Shown here piece after piece: positions 48,040 through 55,521 of a stretch of 64,000 nucleotides of DNA (position 1 is the first letter of the stretch; every line of letters begins with the position of its first letter). The stretch comes from JADLDB01 sp040755835. GTDB lineage: Bacteria; Myxococcota; Myxococcia; Myxococcales; Myxococcaceae. The notes under the pieces were generated by a model. It was not told the DNA's origin. It searched no databases and saw only the letters and a list, made by a program, of their open reading frames with translations. The stretch is from NCBI GenBank assembly GCA_040755835.1, contig JBFMAB010000079.1, positions 1 through 64,000 on the forward strand, read 5' to 3'. The position numbers and the translations under genes are program-made.

Positions 48040-48597
48040 CCCCGACAGCGCCCTCACCTGCTCCAGCGTGCCGAGCTGCTCCTCGGACGCGCTCGCCGCC
48101 ACGACGGCCTGCGTCCCCGCGCCGGCGTGGACGCCGGTGCCCTTCACGCCCGGCTCCGGCGTCACCGACGGGCGGATCTGCACGTCGAGCGGCGTGGACG
48201 TGGCCTTCTCCACCGTCTCGGCGAGCCAGTCCGGCACCGTGCCGCTGCCGTCGGGCGTCACGCTGAGGACGGCGGCACCACGCGCGAAGGGCTGGGCCCG
48301 GGCCGGGGCACAGCACCGACGGGCAGCCGGGCACGACGCCGGGCTCGACCTTCACCATCCTCCAGGTCGGCACCCACCCCACGGTGCGGGGGTCGCGCTA
48401 CGACGACGGCACCTTCGCCGTCCAGTTCGTCCCCAGCGCGCGCGACGAGGTGACCGCCGCCGCCGACGCGCTCGGCGCGTGCCCCGACGCCGTGCAGACC
48501 TGCCGCGTGGTGCGCAACGCCGACGCTTCGCAGATGAGGCCCGAGCAACTGAACGCCGCCGCCACGGCCAGCACGCTCTTCACCTGCGGATCACTCA
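48040..48597 (+). pseudogene. Frameshifted remnant of an unknown secreted-type gene
   Basis: From about 48290 the plus strand reads STDGQPGTTPGSTFTILQVG, then RYDDGTFAVQFVPSARDEVT, AAADALGACPDAVQTCRVV and EQLNAAATASTLFTC. Its balanced composition is that of real protein. Upstream (48040-48280) another plus frame reads ASQSGTVPLPSGVTL-type sequence with cysteines. A frameshift near 48285 and a missing start would make these one degraded gene. The minus strand also reads fairly well there (GTVPDWLAETVEKATSTPLD), so strand is uncertain for the first part. No family is recognised. Confidence 0.3.
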
Positions 48598-49128
48598 CGA
48601 CAGCCGCGCGAACTCCGCGAGGAAGAGCGCCCGGGCCTCGACGGGCGACACGACGCGCGGCCTGGGCGCCAGGCGCGCCTCGTCCGGCACGTCCCAGGTG
48701 GACACGTCCATGAAGTGCACGGCCTCGACGTAGAGCTGCGCGGTATCCGCCGCGTGTACCTCCGGCGGGATGTCGGCGGGCAGCGAGAAGCGCGCCGCGA
48801 GCGCCCGCCACAGCGCGTCCTCCACGGCGCGGTACTGCGGCAGCCGCGCCTTCACCGGCCGGGGCACGTCGACGAGGTACGCCTCGGTCGCGTCGTGCAT
48901 CAGCCCGCAGCGCACGACCTCGCGCGGGTGCCCGTCGCGTTCGAGCCGTCGCGCCACTTCCAGAGAGTGCAGCGCCACCGTCCAGGTGAAGCCCTCGGGA
49001 GACAGGCGCCCATGGCCGCCGAAGCGCGGGAGCTGCGCCAGCGCATGCGCGACGTCCTTCAGCAGCAGCGCGTCCGGCTCGGGCGCCAGCGGATCGAGCC
49101 ACTGCCCGGACGAAGTCTGGATCTTCAC
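48595..49128 (-). CDS. HD-domain phosphohydrolase (YfbR/5'-deoxynucleotidase-like)
   Basis: This 177-residue protein starts at GTG 49128 after a GGAGG site and overlaps the methyltransferase stop (GTGA). HD residues are present: H in VALHSLEVARR, the HD pair in GLMHDATEAYLVDVPRPVK and a later D in VHAADTAQL. This pattern is common in YfbR-like 5'-deoxynucleotidases, which release deoxynucleosides from dNMPs. Its place at the end of a run with deoC and a phosphosugar mutase fits a salvage role; this is inferred. Confidence 0.75.
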   Translation of the reverse strand: MKIQTSSGQWLDPLAPEPDALLLKDVAHALAQLPRFGGHGRLSPEGFTWTVALHSLEVARRLERDGHPREVVRCGLMHDATEAYLVDVPRPVKARLPQYRAVEDALWRALAARFSLPADIPPEVHAADTAQLYVEAVHFMDVSTWDVPDEARLAPRPRVVSPVEARALFLAEFARLS

Positions 49129-49877
49129 CTGTCCTCCACTCGGCCGGCGACGACGGTGAGCGGCCACGTCACGCGCCGCGCGCCGATGGGCCCCCACGCC
49201 TTCCGCACGTCCGCTTCGAACCGCTGCAGCTCGGCCTCGTGGCCCGCGCGCACGAAGGCGCTCACCGCCGACCAGGTGCGAATGTACGCGAGCATCGCGT
49301 CGACGTCCCAGTCCGCCGACAGCTCCAGCGCCGGCGCCTCGAGGCGCGCGAAGGGGAAGTCGAGCGAGGCGTAGCCGTCCTCCACCGACTTCCGCTCCTT
49401 CGGCCAGAAGGGCGCCAGCGTGCCGAGGGCGAACGGCGCCACCACCTCGTCGATGGCCGGCGCCACCGAGTGCCACGCGTACGTGACGAGCGCGAGGACG
49501 GCGCCGGGCCCGCGGGCGACGCGGCGCACCTCGTCGTAGAAGCGCGGCAGATCGAACCAGTGCGCCGCCTGCGCCGCCGTCACCAGGTCCACGCTGCGCG
49601 CGTCGAGGCCCGAGGCCTCCGCGAGCGCGCGGCGGTACTCCACCCTCGCGTGCGCCTCGGCGTGCTCGAGCTGCTCCGCGCTGGCGTCGGTGGCGATCAC
49701 CTTTCCGAAGCGCGCGGCGAGCAACGTCGACAGCTGGCCAGAGCCGCAGCCCACGTCCCACGCGAGCGCCGTCGAGGCGCACGCGCCCGCCAGGAAGTCC
49801 ACCAGCGCGCGGGGGTAGCGGGGCCGCGCCGCCGCGTACGCCGCCGAGCCCTGCGAGAAGTGGTCCTTGAAGGTCAC
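49125..49877 (-). CDS. Class I SAM-dependent methyltransferase (Methyltransf_11)
   Basis: This 250-residue protein has the family start FKDHFSQGSAAYAAARPRYP, the SAM loop AWDVGCGSGQLSTLL and the acidic strand-2 end (ATDASAEQL). Its form resembles the trans-aconitate/TMT-like methyltransferases found in many genomes as 'Methyltransf_11'. It overlaps the HD gene and is 10 bases downstream of the barrel protein gene on the same strand. The acceptor is unknown. Confidence 0.9.
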   Translation of the reverse strand: MTFKDHFSQGSAAYAAARPRYPRALVDFLAGACASTALAWDVGCGSGQLSTLLAARFGKVIATDASAEQLEHAEAHARVEYRRALAEASGLDARSVDLVTAAQAAHWFDLPRFYDEVRRVARGPGAVLALVTYAWHSVAPAIDEVVAPFALGTLAPFWPKERKSVEDGYASLDFPFARLEAPALELSADWDVDAMLAYIRTWSAVSAFVRAGHEAELQRFEADVRKAWGPIGARRVTWPLTVVAGRVEDR

Positions 49878-49887
49878 CGGCCCGAGT

Positions 49888-50550
49888 CTAGAACCGCCAC
49901 GCGACGCCGAAGGCCCCGTCGAACGTGAACTCCGCCGGGACGCCGCGGGAGAAGATGGTCGGCCCCATGCGGATGCGCACGTAGACCGCCAGCTCCGACT
50001 GGATGAAGTACTCGACGCCGATGCCGGTGAGCACCGGGATGTTGAAGGACGACAGGCTGCCGAACTGGATCCAGAACGGCAGCTCCAGCAACACGGCCAG
50101 CTGCAGCGCGCTCGACGCCGCGATGCCCAGGCGGAAGCCCACCGGCAGCGAGAAGCCGGCCAGCGTGCCGATGTTGTAGAAGTGGAACAGCGGCCCGGGC
50201 TCGAAGCTGAGGCCGAGGCTGATGCGACCCTGGTCCAGCAGCGTGAGGCGCGCCAGCAGCTGCAGCTTGAGGCCAGGCGCCAGCGCCCGCCGCACCAGGC
50301 CCTCGACGCCGTAGACGAAGCCGAAGCGCGCCCCGACGCTGAAGCGCGGCGCCGCGCCCCGGAGGTAGCTCGCGGAGAGGCCCGGCCACCCGGCCTCGAA
50401 CTGGAGCACGTTGGCGCCCGAGCCGACCGTCTTCGCGCCCACCGCCGACCAGGACTGGCCCGTCGCGAGGCGGGCCGTCCCGCTCGCCACGTCCTGCGCC
50501 TGCGCCAGGCCCGCGCACAGCACCACCACCGCCACCGTCATCCACCGCAT
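49888..50550 (-). CDS. Predicted outer-membrane beta-barrel protein
   Basis: The 220-residue reading from ATG 50550 (after GGAGGTG) has a signal peptide (MRWMTVAVVVLCAGLAQAQ). The mature part alternates hydrophobic strands and short turns (VGARFGFVYGVEGLV, ISLGLSFEPGPLF, FNIPVLTGIGVEYFI) and ends in an aromatic residue (GVAWRF), the classic barrel C-terminus recognised by Bam. A porin-like role is plausible; nothing shows the substrate. Confidence 0.82.
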   Translation of the reverse strand: MRWMTVAVVVLCAGLAQAQDVASGTARLATGQSWSAVGAKTVGSGANVLQFEAGWPGLSASYLRGAAPRFSVGARFGFVYGVEGLVRRALAPGLKLQLLARLTLLDQGRISLGLSFEPGPLFHFYNIGTLAGFSLPVGFRLGIAASSALQLAVLLELPFWIQFGSLSSFNIPVLTGIGVEYFIQSELAVYVRIRMGPTIFSRGVPAEFTFDGAFGVAWRF

Positions 50551-50605
50551 GGAGCACCTCCGTCGCGTCATGTACGGCACTGGCCCCCCGGAGAGACAGG
50601 AAAAG

Positions 50606-52348
50606 TCAGGGCAGCCCGCGCGCGCGCGCCAGCGCGAGGAAGGCGGCCTCGAGCGCGTCGAGGCGCCGGCCGGCGCGGGCGCGGGCCTCGGCCATCGGCT
50701 CGCCCTGGCCCGGCGTGTCGCGCAGCTCGAAGTAGAACTTGATCTTCGGCTCGGTGCCCGACGGCCGCAAGGTGACGCGGCTGCCGCCCTCGAGCTCGTA
50801 GGCGATGACGTTCGACTTCGGCAGGGTCAGCGGCGTGGTCGCCCCGCCCTCGGTGCGCGTCTGGGCCAGGTAGTCGTTGGTGGCGACGACGGGGTGGTCG
50901 CCGATGCGCGCGGGCGCGTCGCCGCGGAACGCCGCCATCACGCCCTGGATGATGGAGGCGCCGGACGCGCCGGGCAGCGTCGCGTTGTACTGCCGCGCCA
51001 CGAAGAGGCCGTGCTCGCGCTGCACCTCCTCGAGGTAGCCGAGCAGCGTCGTCCCGCGCGCGCGGCACCAGGCGGCCATGTCCGCCACCACCAGCGCGGC
51101 GCCCACGCCGTCCTTGTCGCGCACCACCTCGCCCACCGTGTAGCCGAGCGCCTCCTCGTACCCCATGACGAAGCGCAGGCCGTTTCGCTTCTCCGCGAGC
51201 GCGAGGTTGGCGATCCACTTGAAGCCGGTCAACGTCTCGCCGTACCGCGCCTTCATCGCCTTCGCGATCGCCGACAGCTGCGCCGACGAGACGATGGTGG
51301 TGACGACCAGCGGGTTCTCCACCGACTGCTGCGTCAAGAGGAAGTGGCCGAGCAGCACGCCCACCTCGTTGCCGGTCAGCATGCGCAGGACGCCCGACGC
51401 GTCGCGCGCCATCACCGCGAGGCGATCGGCGTCGGGGTCGTTCGCCAGCACCACGTCGGCCTTCACCTTCTCGGCGAGGGCCTGCGAGAGGTCCATCGCG
51501 CCCTTCTCCTCGGGGTTGGGGAAGCGCACCGTGGGGAATTCGCCGTCGGGCTCCTGCTGCTCGGGCACCGGGTGCACCCTGGTGAAGCCAGCTTCTCTCA
51601 GCACCTGCACCACCCAGCGCCCGCCCACGCCGTGCATCGCCGTGTAGACGATGGACAGGTTGGCGACCTGCTTCGTCGGCCGCAGCGCGAGGATCGCGTC
51701 GAGGTACGCGCGCTCGAGGGACGCCGGCGTGTCCTTCCACAAGCCCTTCGCGCGGGCCTCGGCCTCGGGCAGCACCTTCACGTCCTTCGCGGGCTCGACG
51801 GCGTCGATGGCCTTCGCGATGCCGGAGTCGTGCGGCGGGATGATCTGCGCGCCGTTGCCCCAGTACACCTTGTAGCCGTTGTACTCGGGCGGGTTGTGGC
51901 TGGCCGTCACCATCACCGCGCCCGCGGCGTTCAGGTACGTGGTGGCGAAGGCGGTGACGGGCGTGGGCGACACGCCGGGCAGCACCAGCGCGGGGATGCC
52001 CTCGGCGGCCAGCACGCCCGCGGTGTCGGCGGCGAACTCGGGGCTCTTGTGGCGGCCGTCGCGGCCCACCACCACGCCGCGCGTCGTCACGTCGGGCACG
52101 TTCGCCTTCAGGTACCGCGCGAGGCCGGCCGTGGTGCGGCGCACGACGGCGCGATTCATGCGGTTGGTGCCGCCGCCCAGCGTTCCGCGCAGGCCCGCGG
52201 TGCCGAACTCGAGCGAGGTGCCGAAGCGGTCGTCGAGCTCTTTCCAGTCCGCCTTCGCGACGAGGTCCCTCACTTCCTGCGCCGTCTCCGGGTCGGGATC
52301 GCCGTCGGCCCAGGCCAGGGCGAGCGTCGAGAGCGCGTTGGTGTCCAT
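50606..52348 (-). CDS. Alpha-D-phosphohexomutase superfamily phosphosugar mutase (PGM2-like)
   Basis: This 580-residue enzyme has the four family motifs: FGTAGLRG near the start, the phosphoserine loop TASHNPPEYNGYK, the metal loop DPDADR, and the phosphate-binding RPSGTEPK. The extended N-terminus (DDRFGTSLEFGTAGLRG) is that of the PGM2/YbbT type, which includes phosphopentomutases as well as phosphoglucomutases. It lies 22 bases downstream of a TraR-like gene and close to deoC, so interconversion of deoxyribose-1- and -5-phosphate is a fair guess; glucose phosphates are the other option. Confidence 0.9.
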   Translation of the reverse strand: MDTNALSTLALAWADGDPDPETAQEVRDLVAKADWKELDDRFGTSLEFGTAGLRGTLGGGTNRMNRAVVRRTTAGLARYLKANVPDVTTRGVVVGRDGRHKSPEFAADTAGVLAAEGIPALVLPGVSPTPVTAFATTYLNAAGAVMVTASHNPPEYNGYKVYWGNGAQIIPPHDSGIAKAIDAVEPAKDVKVLPEAEARAKGLWKDTPASLERAYLDAILALRPTKQVANLSIVYTAMHGVGGRWVVQVLREAGFTRVHPVPEQQEPDGEFPTVRFPNPEEKGAMDLSQALAEKVKADVVLANDPDADRLAVMARDASGVLRMLTGNEVGVLLGHFLLTQQSVENPLVVTTIVSSAQLSAIAKAMKARYGETLTGFKWIANLALAEKRNGLRFVMGYEEALGYTVGEVVRDKDGVGAALVVADMAAWCRARGTTLLGYLEEVQREHGLFVARQYNATLPGASGASIIQGVMAAFRGDAPARIGDHPVVATNDYLAQTRTEGGATTPLTLPKSNVIAYELEGGSRVTLRPSGTEPKIKFYFELRDTPGQGEPMAEARARAGRRLDALEAAFLALARARGLP

Positions 52349-52370
52349 GGGGAAGACTCCTCGGGGTGGT

Positions 52371-52760
52371 TCAGCGGTAGTCGGTCAACTTCGAGCGGGT
52401 GGCGCGGCGCGACGGGTCGCGCTTGCCCTGGCACTCCACGCAGAACTCCGCGTACGGCATCGCTTTGAGGCGCGGGAACGGCACGTCGTCTCCGCAGTCG
52501 AGGCAGGCGCCGAAGTCCTCCGGCTCGTCCGCGAGGCGCTTCAGCGCGGCCCGCACCTTCGCCAGCACCAGCGCGTCGTGGGCGTTGCGGTTCGACGCAA
52601 TGGCCTGGTTCATCTCGTTGAGCGGCTGCTCGTCGTCCTCGTCGGGACGCTCGACGTCGTCCGTCCTGTTGGGCTCGAGGCGGCGGCCCGCCCTGCCGGC
52701 GAGCTCCTTCGCGAGCTTCTCGAGCAGGCCCTTGAGCTGCGCGCGCTGCGCCGGCGTCAC
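52371..52760 (-). CDS. DksA/TraR-type zinc-finger protein
   Basis: This 129-residue protein has a helical N-terminal part with an acidic middle (DDVERPDEDDEQP) and a C-terminal C4 zinc finger (CLDCGDDVPFPRLK, then EFCVECQ). TraR/DksA proteins bind in the RNA polymerase secondary channel and change initiation. It lies between deoC (15 bases) and the mutase (22 bases), so it might adjust expression with nutrient state. It is shorter than DksA proper (about 150). Confidence 0.88.
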   Translation of the reverse strand: MTPAQRAQLKGLLEKLAKELAGRAGRRLEPNRTDDVERPDEDDEQPLNEMNQAIASNRNAHDALVLAKVRAALKRLADEPEDFGACLDCGDDVPFPRLKAMPYAEFCVECQGKRDPSRRATRSKLTDYR

Positions 52761-52775
52761 GGCGAACGAGGCCCG

Positions 52776-53696
52776 TCAGTACTTCGAGTTCGACTTCTGC
52801 CCGGTGACGATGGCGACGGACGCCGACGCGCCGATGCGGTTGGCACCGGCGGTGATCATGTTCAGCGCGTCCTCGGTCGAGCGCACGCCGCCCGACGCCT
52901 TCACGCCCATGTCATCGCCGACGATGCGCCGCATCAGCGCGATGTCCTCGGCGGTCGCGCCGCCGGTGGAGAAGCCGGTCGACGTCTTCACGAACGCGGC
53001 GCCGGCGGCCTTCGACAGCGCGCAGCCGATGATCTTCTCCTCGGTGGTGAGCTGCGAGGTCTCGAGGATCACCTTCACCGGCCACGGCTTCGCGGCGTCG
53101 ACGACCAGCTCGATGTCCTTCAACACCAGCGCGTAGTCCTTCGACTTGAGCGCGCCGATGTTCATGACCATGTCGATCTCCTTCGCCCCGCAGCGGACGG
53201 CCTCGCGGGTCTCGAAGGCCTTCGCCGAAGGGAGCGCGGCGCCCAGCGGGAAGCCGACGACGGCGATCGGCAGCACCGACGAGCCGGCCAGCGCGCGGGC
53301 CGCGGTGCCCACGTTGATGGAGTTCACGCACACCGTGGCGAAGCCGTACTTCTTCGCCTCCTCACACAGCTTCACCACCTCGGCGGTGGTGGCGTCGGGC
53401 TTGAGCAGGGTGTGGTCGATGAACGGGGCGATGTCCTGGCTGGTGCGCAGCGCGTCGGGGCTGACGCGGGACACGAGCCCATGGCGCACCGACAGCGACG
53501 TGCCGCAGGAGTCGTGGTTCGGGCAGGACAGGCAGGAGTGGCCGCAGTCGTCCTTGCCCGACGACGAGGTGTGGCCGCCTTTTGACTGCGGCGTGGCGGT
53601 GGTGCACGGCGCCTCCGTGCCCGCGCGAAAAGCCTCGAGGCGCCGGCGCACGCGTTCGGTGATGTCCTCGACCAGGGCGTTCACGTCATCGGCCAT
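52776..53696 (-). CDS. deoC: Deoxyribose-phosphate aldolase with cysteine-rich N-terminal extension
   Basis: This 306-residue protein carries a DeoC core from about residue 84 (SQDIAPFIDHTLLKPDATTA) with the Schiff-base lysine in FVKTSTGFSTGG and the second active-site lysine in GVKASGGVR. DeoC cleaves deoxyribose-5-phosphate to acetaldehyde and glyceraldehyde-3-phosphate. About 80 extra residues precede the core, with five cysteines, four of them in CX3CX2CX5C (residues 51-64), plus a His-rich setting. This looks like a metal or iron-sulfur site not found in standard DeoC. It heads the operon that contains a TraR-like protein and a phosphosugar mutase. Confidence 0.92.
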   Translation of the reverse strand: MADDVNALVEDITERVRRRLEAFRAGTEAPCTTATPQSKGGHTSSSGKDDCGHSCLSCPNHDSCGTSLSVRHGLVSRVSPDALRTSQDIAPFIDHTLLKPDATTAEVVKLCEEAKKYGFATVCVNSINVGTAARALAGSSVLPIAVVGFPLGAALPSAKAFETREAVRCGAKEIDMVMNIGALKSKDYALVLKDIELVVDAAKPWPVKVILETSQLTTEEKIIGCALSKAAGAAFVKTSTGFSTGGATAEDIALMRRIVGDDMGVKASGGVRSTEDALNMITAGANRIGASASVAIVTGQKSNSKY

Positions 53697-53948
53697 GGGG
53701 CGAGGGTCTACTCCACGCGGGCGGGGGCAAGCGAGTCCGATTGCTGGAGGCCGGAGAGGCCGCGGGAGGTAGCCGCGGGCGTGCGCTCACCGGACTGAGC
53801 TCATCTGACTGAGTTCATCGCGCGGCCGGGGCCGGATCCTGCCGAGCTGCGCGTGAACGTGATTGTCCCGCCGACGCGCAGCGTCCTGATCGCGCCGCAT
53901 CGCTGGACTCCGGCGAGAGGTCCGGGCGCTGGCCACCAGCCCTCCGCC

Positions 53949-53978
53949 GCGTCATACTCGACGCATGAAGCGTCATAC
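53949..53978 (+). promoter_or_regulatory. Candidate VapB operator around the start codon
   Basis: Direct repeats GCGTCATAC (53949-53957 and 53970-53978) are 21 bases apart, two helical turns. GACGC-ATGAA-GCGTC (53960-53974) is a perfect inverted repeat centred on the antitoxin ATG. RHH antitoxins bind such paired sites to repress their operon. Sequence pattern seen, function inferred. Confidence 0.5.
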
Positions 53979-54228
53979 CGAGACGTCGGCCGCCCGGCTC
54001 AAGACGCTGTCGATCAAGGTGCCGGCCTCCCTGAGCGCCCGCGTGTCGAAGCTCGCGAAGGCCCGGGGAACGACGGTCTCGCAAGTCGTCCGCGAGGCCC
54101 TCGAGCAGTACGCGCCGAGTGAGCGCGTCTCCTTCGCGGCCGCGGCGCGCGCCTACGTCGGCAGCGTCGAGGGGGGGCCGGGCGACCTCGCCACCAATCC
54201 CCGCCACCTGAAGGGCTTCGGCGAGTGA
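53965..54228 (+). CDS. vapB: Ribbon-helix-helix antitoxin (VapB/CopG-like)
   Basis: This 87-residue protein has a ribbon-helix-helix domain (LKTLSIKVPASLSARVSKLA, then GTTVSQVVREALEQY) and a tail rich in Gly and acidic residues for toxin binding. The toxin start overlaps its stop (GTGA). The operator described at 53949 fits autoregulation. Confidence 0.88.
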   Translation: MKRHTETSAARLKTLSIKVPASLSARVSKLAKARGTTVSQVVREALEQYAPSERVSFAAAARAYVGSVEGGPGDLATNPRHLKGFGE

Positions 54229-54638
54229 GGGGGCCGGTGCTCCTCGACACGGGGCCGCTGGTCGCGCTGCTGAACCGTCGCGAGAAGGCGCACGCGCGCG
54301 TGAAGGCCGTCCTCGAGCAGCTCCCCTCCCCGCTCTTCACGGTCGAGCCGGTGCTGACCGAGGCGATGTTCCTCCTCCGTGGCATCAAGGGCGCACCGGA
54401 GAAGGTGCTGCACCTCGTGCGGGACGGTCTGCTGCGCGTGCCGATGAGCGTCGAGACCGAGGCCATCGCGCTCGCGCAGCTCGTCGCCCGCTACTCGAAC
54501 GTGCCCATGTCCCTGGCCGACGCATGCCTCGTGCGCCTGGTGGAGCTGATGCCCGACGCCTCCGTCCTCACGCTCGACGACGACTTCCGCATCTACCGGG
54601 CGAAGAAGAGCCGCGTCATCCAGTTGGTCGACCTCTGA
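54225..54638 (+). CDS. vapC: VapC-like PIN-domain toxin
   Basis: This 137-residue protein is the usual VapC length. Acidic catalytic positions are D in LLDTGPLVALL, E in VLTEAMFLL, D in MSLADACLV and D in LTLDDDFRIY. It is coupled to vapB (GTGA). VapC toxins cut tRNA or rRNA; the target here is unknown. Confidence 0.9.
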   Translation: MRGPVLLDTGPLVALLNRREKAHARVKAVLEQLPSPLFTVEPVLTEAMFLLRGIKGAPEKVLHLVRDGLLRVPMSVETEAIALAQLVARYSNVPMSLADACLVRLVELMPDASVLTLDDDFRIYRAKKSRVIQLVDL

Positions 54639-54660
54639 CTGACGGCGCTCTGACGGCGCG

Positions 54661-55521
54661 TCAGCGGAAGCCCTGCGACATCCCGAGCGCGAACAGCCCG
54701 AGGTAGCCCGCTCCGCACACGCCGCAGAGCAGCACGATGGGCACCAACACCGCGAGCGCCGCCTTCCCCGCGGTCGTCTGGTGGAAGTGCCTGAGCGCGA
54801 TGATCCGCAACACCAGGCACCAGATGGGGAAGACGTAGAGGCCGCAGAACGGCACCAGGCCCACCAGCGACGGCCCGAGCGCCAGCGCGTTGGCGCGAAC
54901 CGAGACCTTGTAGCCCTTCGGACTGGCGCCCAGCAGGCGCAGCATCAGGTGGTCGAGCCCGCCCAGCACGAGCACGCCCGCCGTCTGCATCGCGAGCAGC
55001 AGCACGACGTAGACGACCGCGCCCACGCCGACGAACACGCCGGACAACGCGGGCGCGTTCTCCGACTTCGACAGCCCGAACAGCATCATCGGCACGAAAG
55101 CGACGACGTAGAGGACGATCGTCGTCCCGTACCCGGCCAGCGTCGACAGCAGCGTGAAGAGCACCGACCCACCCAGCGAGCCTTCGGCCTTCGCGCCCGA
55201 GAGCGTCGCGCCGGGCGCGGAGATCATCATCACGCTGGTGCGCCACCACGCGCGCCACACGCCGATGGTCTCGCGCTCGTCCCAGGGCAACACCGCCGCG
55301 CGCGCCTCGCAGTCGGAGCAGAACCAGGCGTCGCCCTTCGGTGTGAGGCACACGCCGCAGCCGAACGAGCCGCAGCGGCTGCAGGTGCCGGTCGCCGGTG
55401 TCTCCGGGTGCAGGCGGCACCTGGCGCCGCCGGGATCCACCGCGGCGATGAGCAGCACGCCGCACTTAAGGCACGCGGCCGAGCCTCCCGGGTTGTAGGC
55501 GCCACAGGCCTGGCAGTTCAC
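54661..55521 (-). CDS. Zinc-ribbon/B-box-type YIP1-like membrane protein
   Basis: This 286-residue protein starts at GTG 55521, overlapping the ABC1 kinase stop (GTGA). Residues 3-20 form a zinc ribbon (CQAC...CLKC), and residues 35-71 a B-box-type cluster (C35, H38, C47, C50, C55, C58, C68, C71). From about residue 95 there are five to six membrane segments (LYVVAFVPMMLFGL, YVVLLLAMQTAGVLVLGG, LGPSLVGLVPFCGLYVF) as in YIP1-domain proteins. Function unknown; likely a membrane-protein homeostasis or scaffold factor. Confidence 0.82.
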   Translation of the reverse strand: MNCQACGAYNPGGSAACLKCGVLLIAAVDPGGARCRLHPETPATGTCSRCGSFGCGVCLTPKGDAWFCSDCEARAAVLPWDERETIGVWRAWWRTSVMMISAPGATLSGAKAEGSLGGSVLFTLLSTLAGYGTTIVLYVVAFVPMMLFGLSKSENAPALSGVFVGVGAVVYVVLLLAMQTAGVLVLGGLDHLMLRLLGASPKGYKVSVRANALALGPSLVGLVPFCGLYVFPIWCLVLRIIALRHFHQTTAGKAALAVLVPIVLLCGVCGAGYLGLFALGMSQGFR

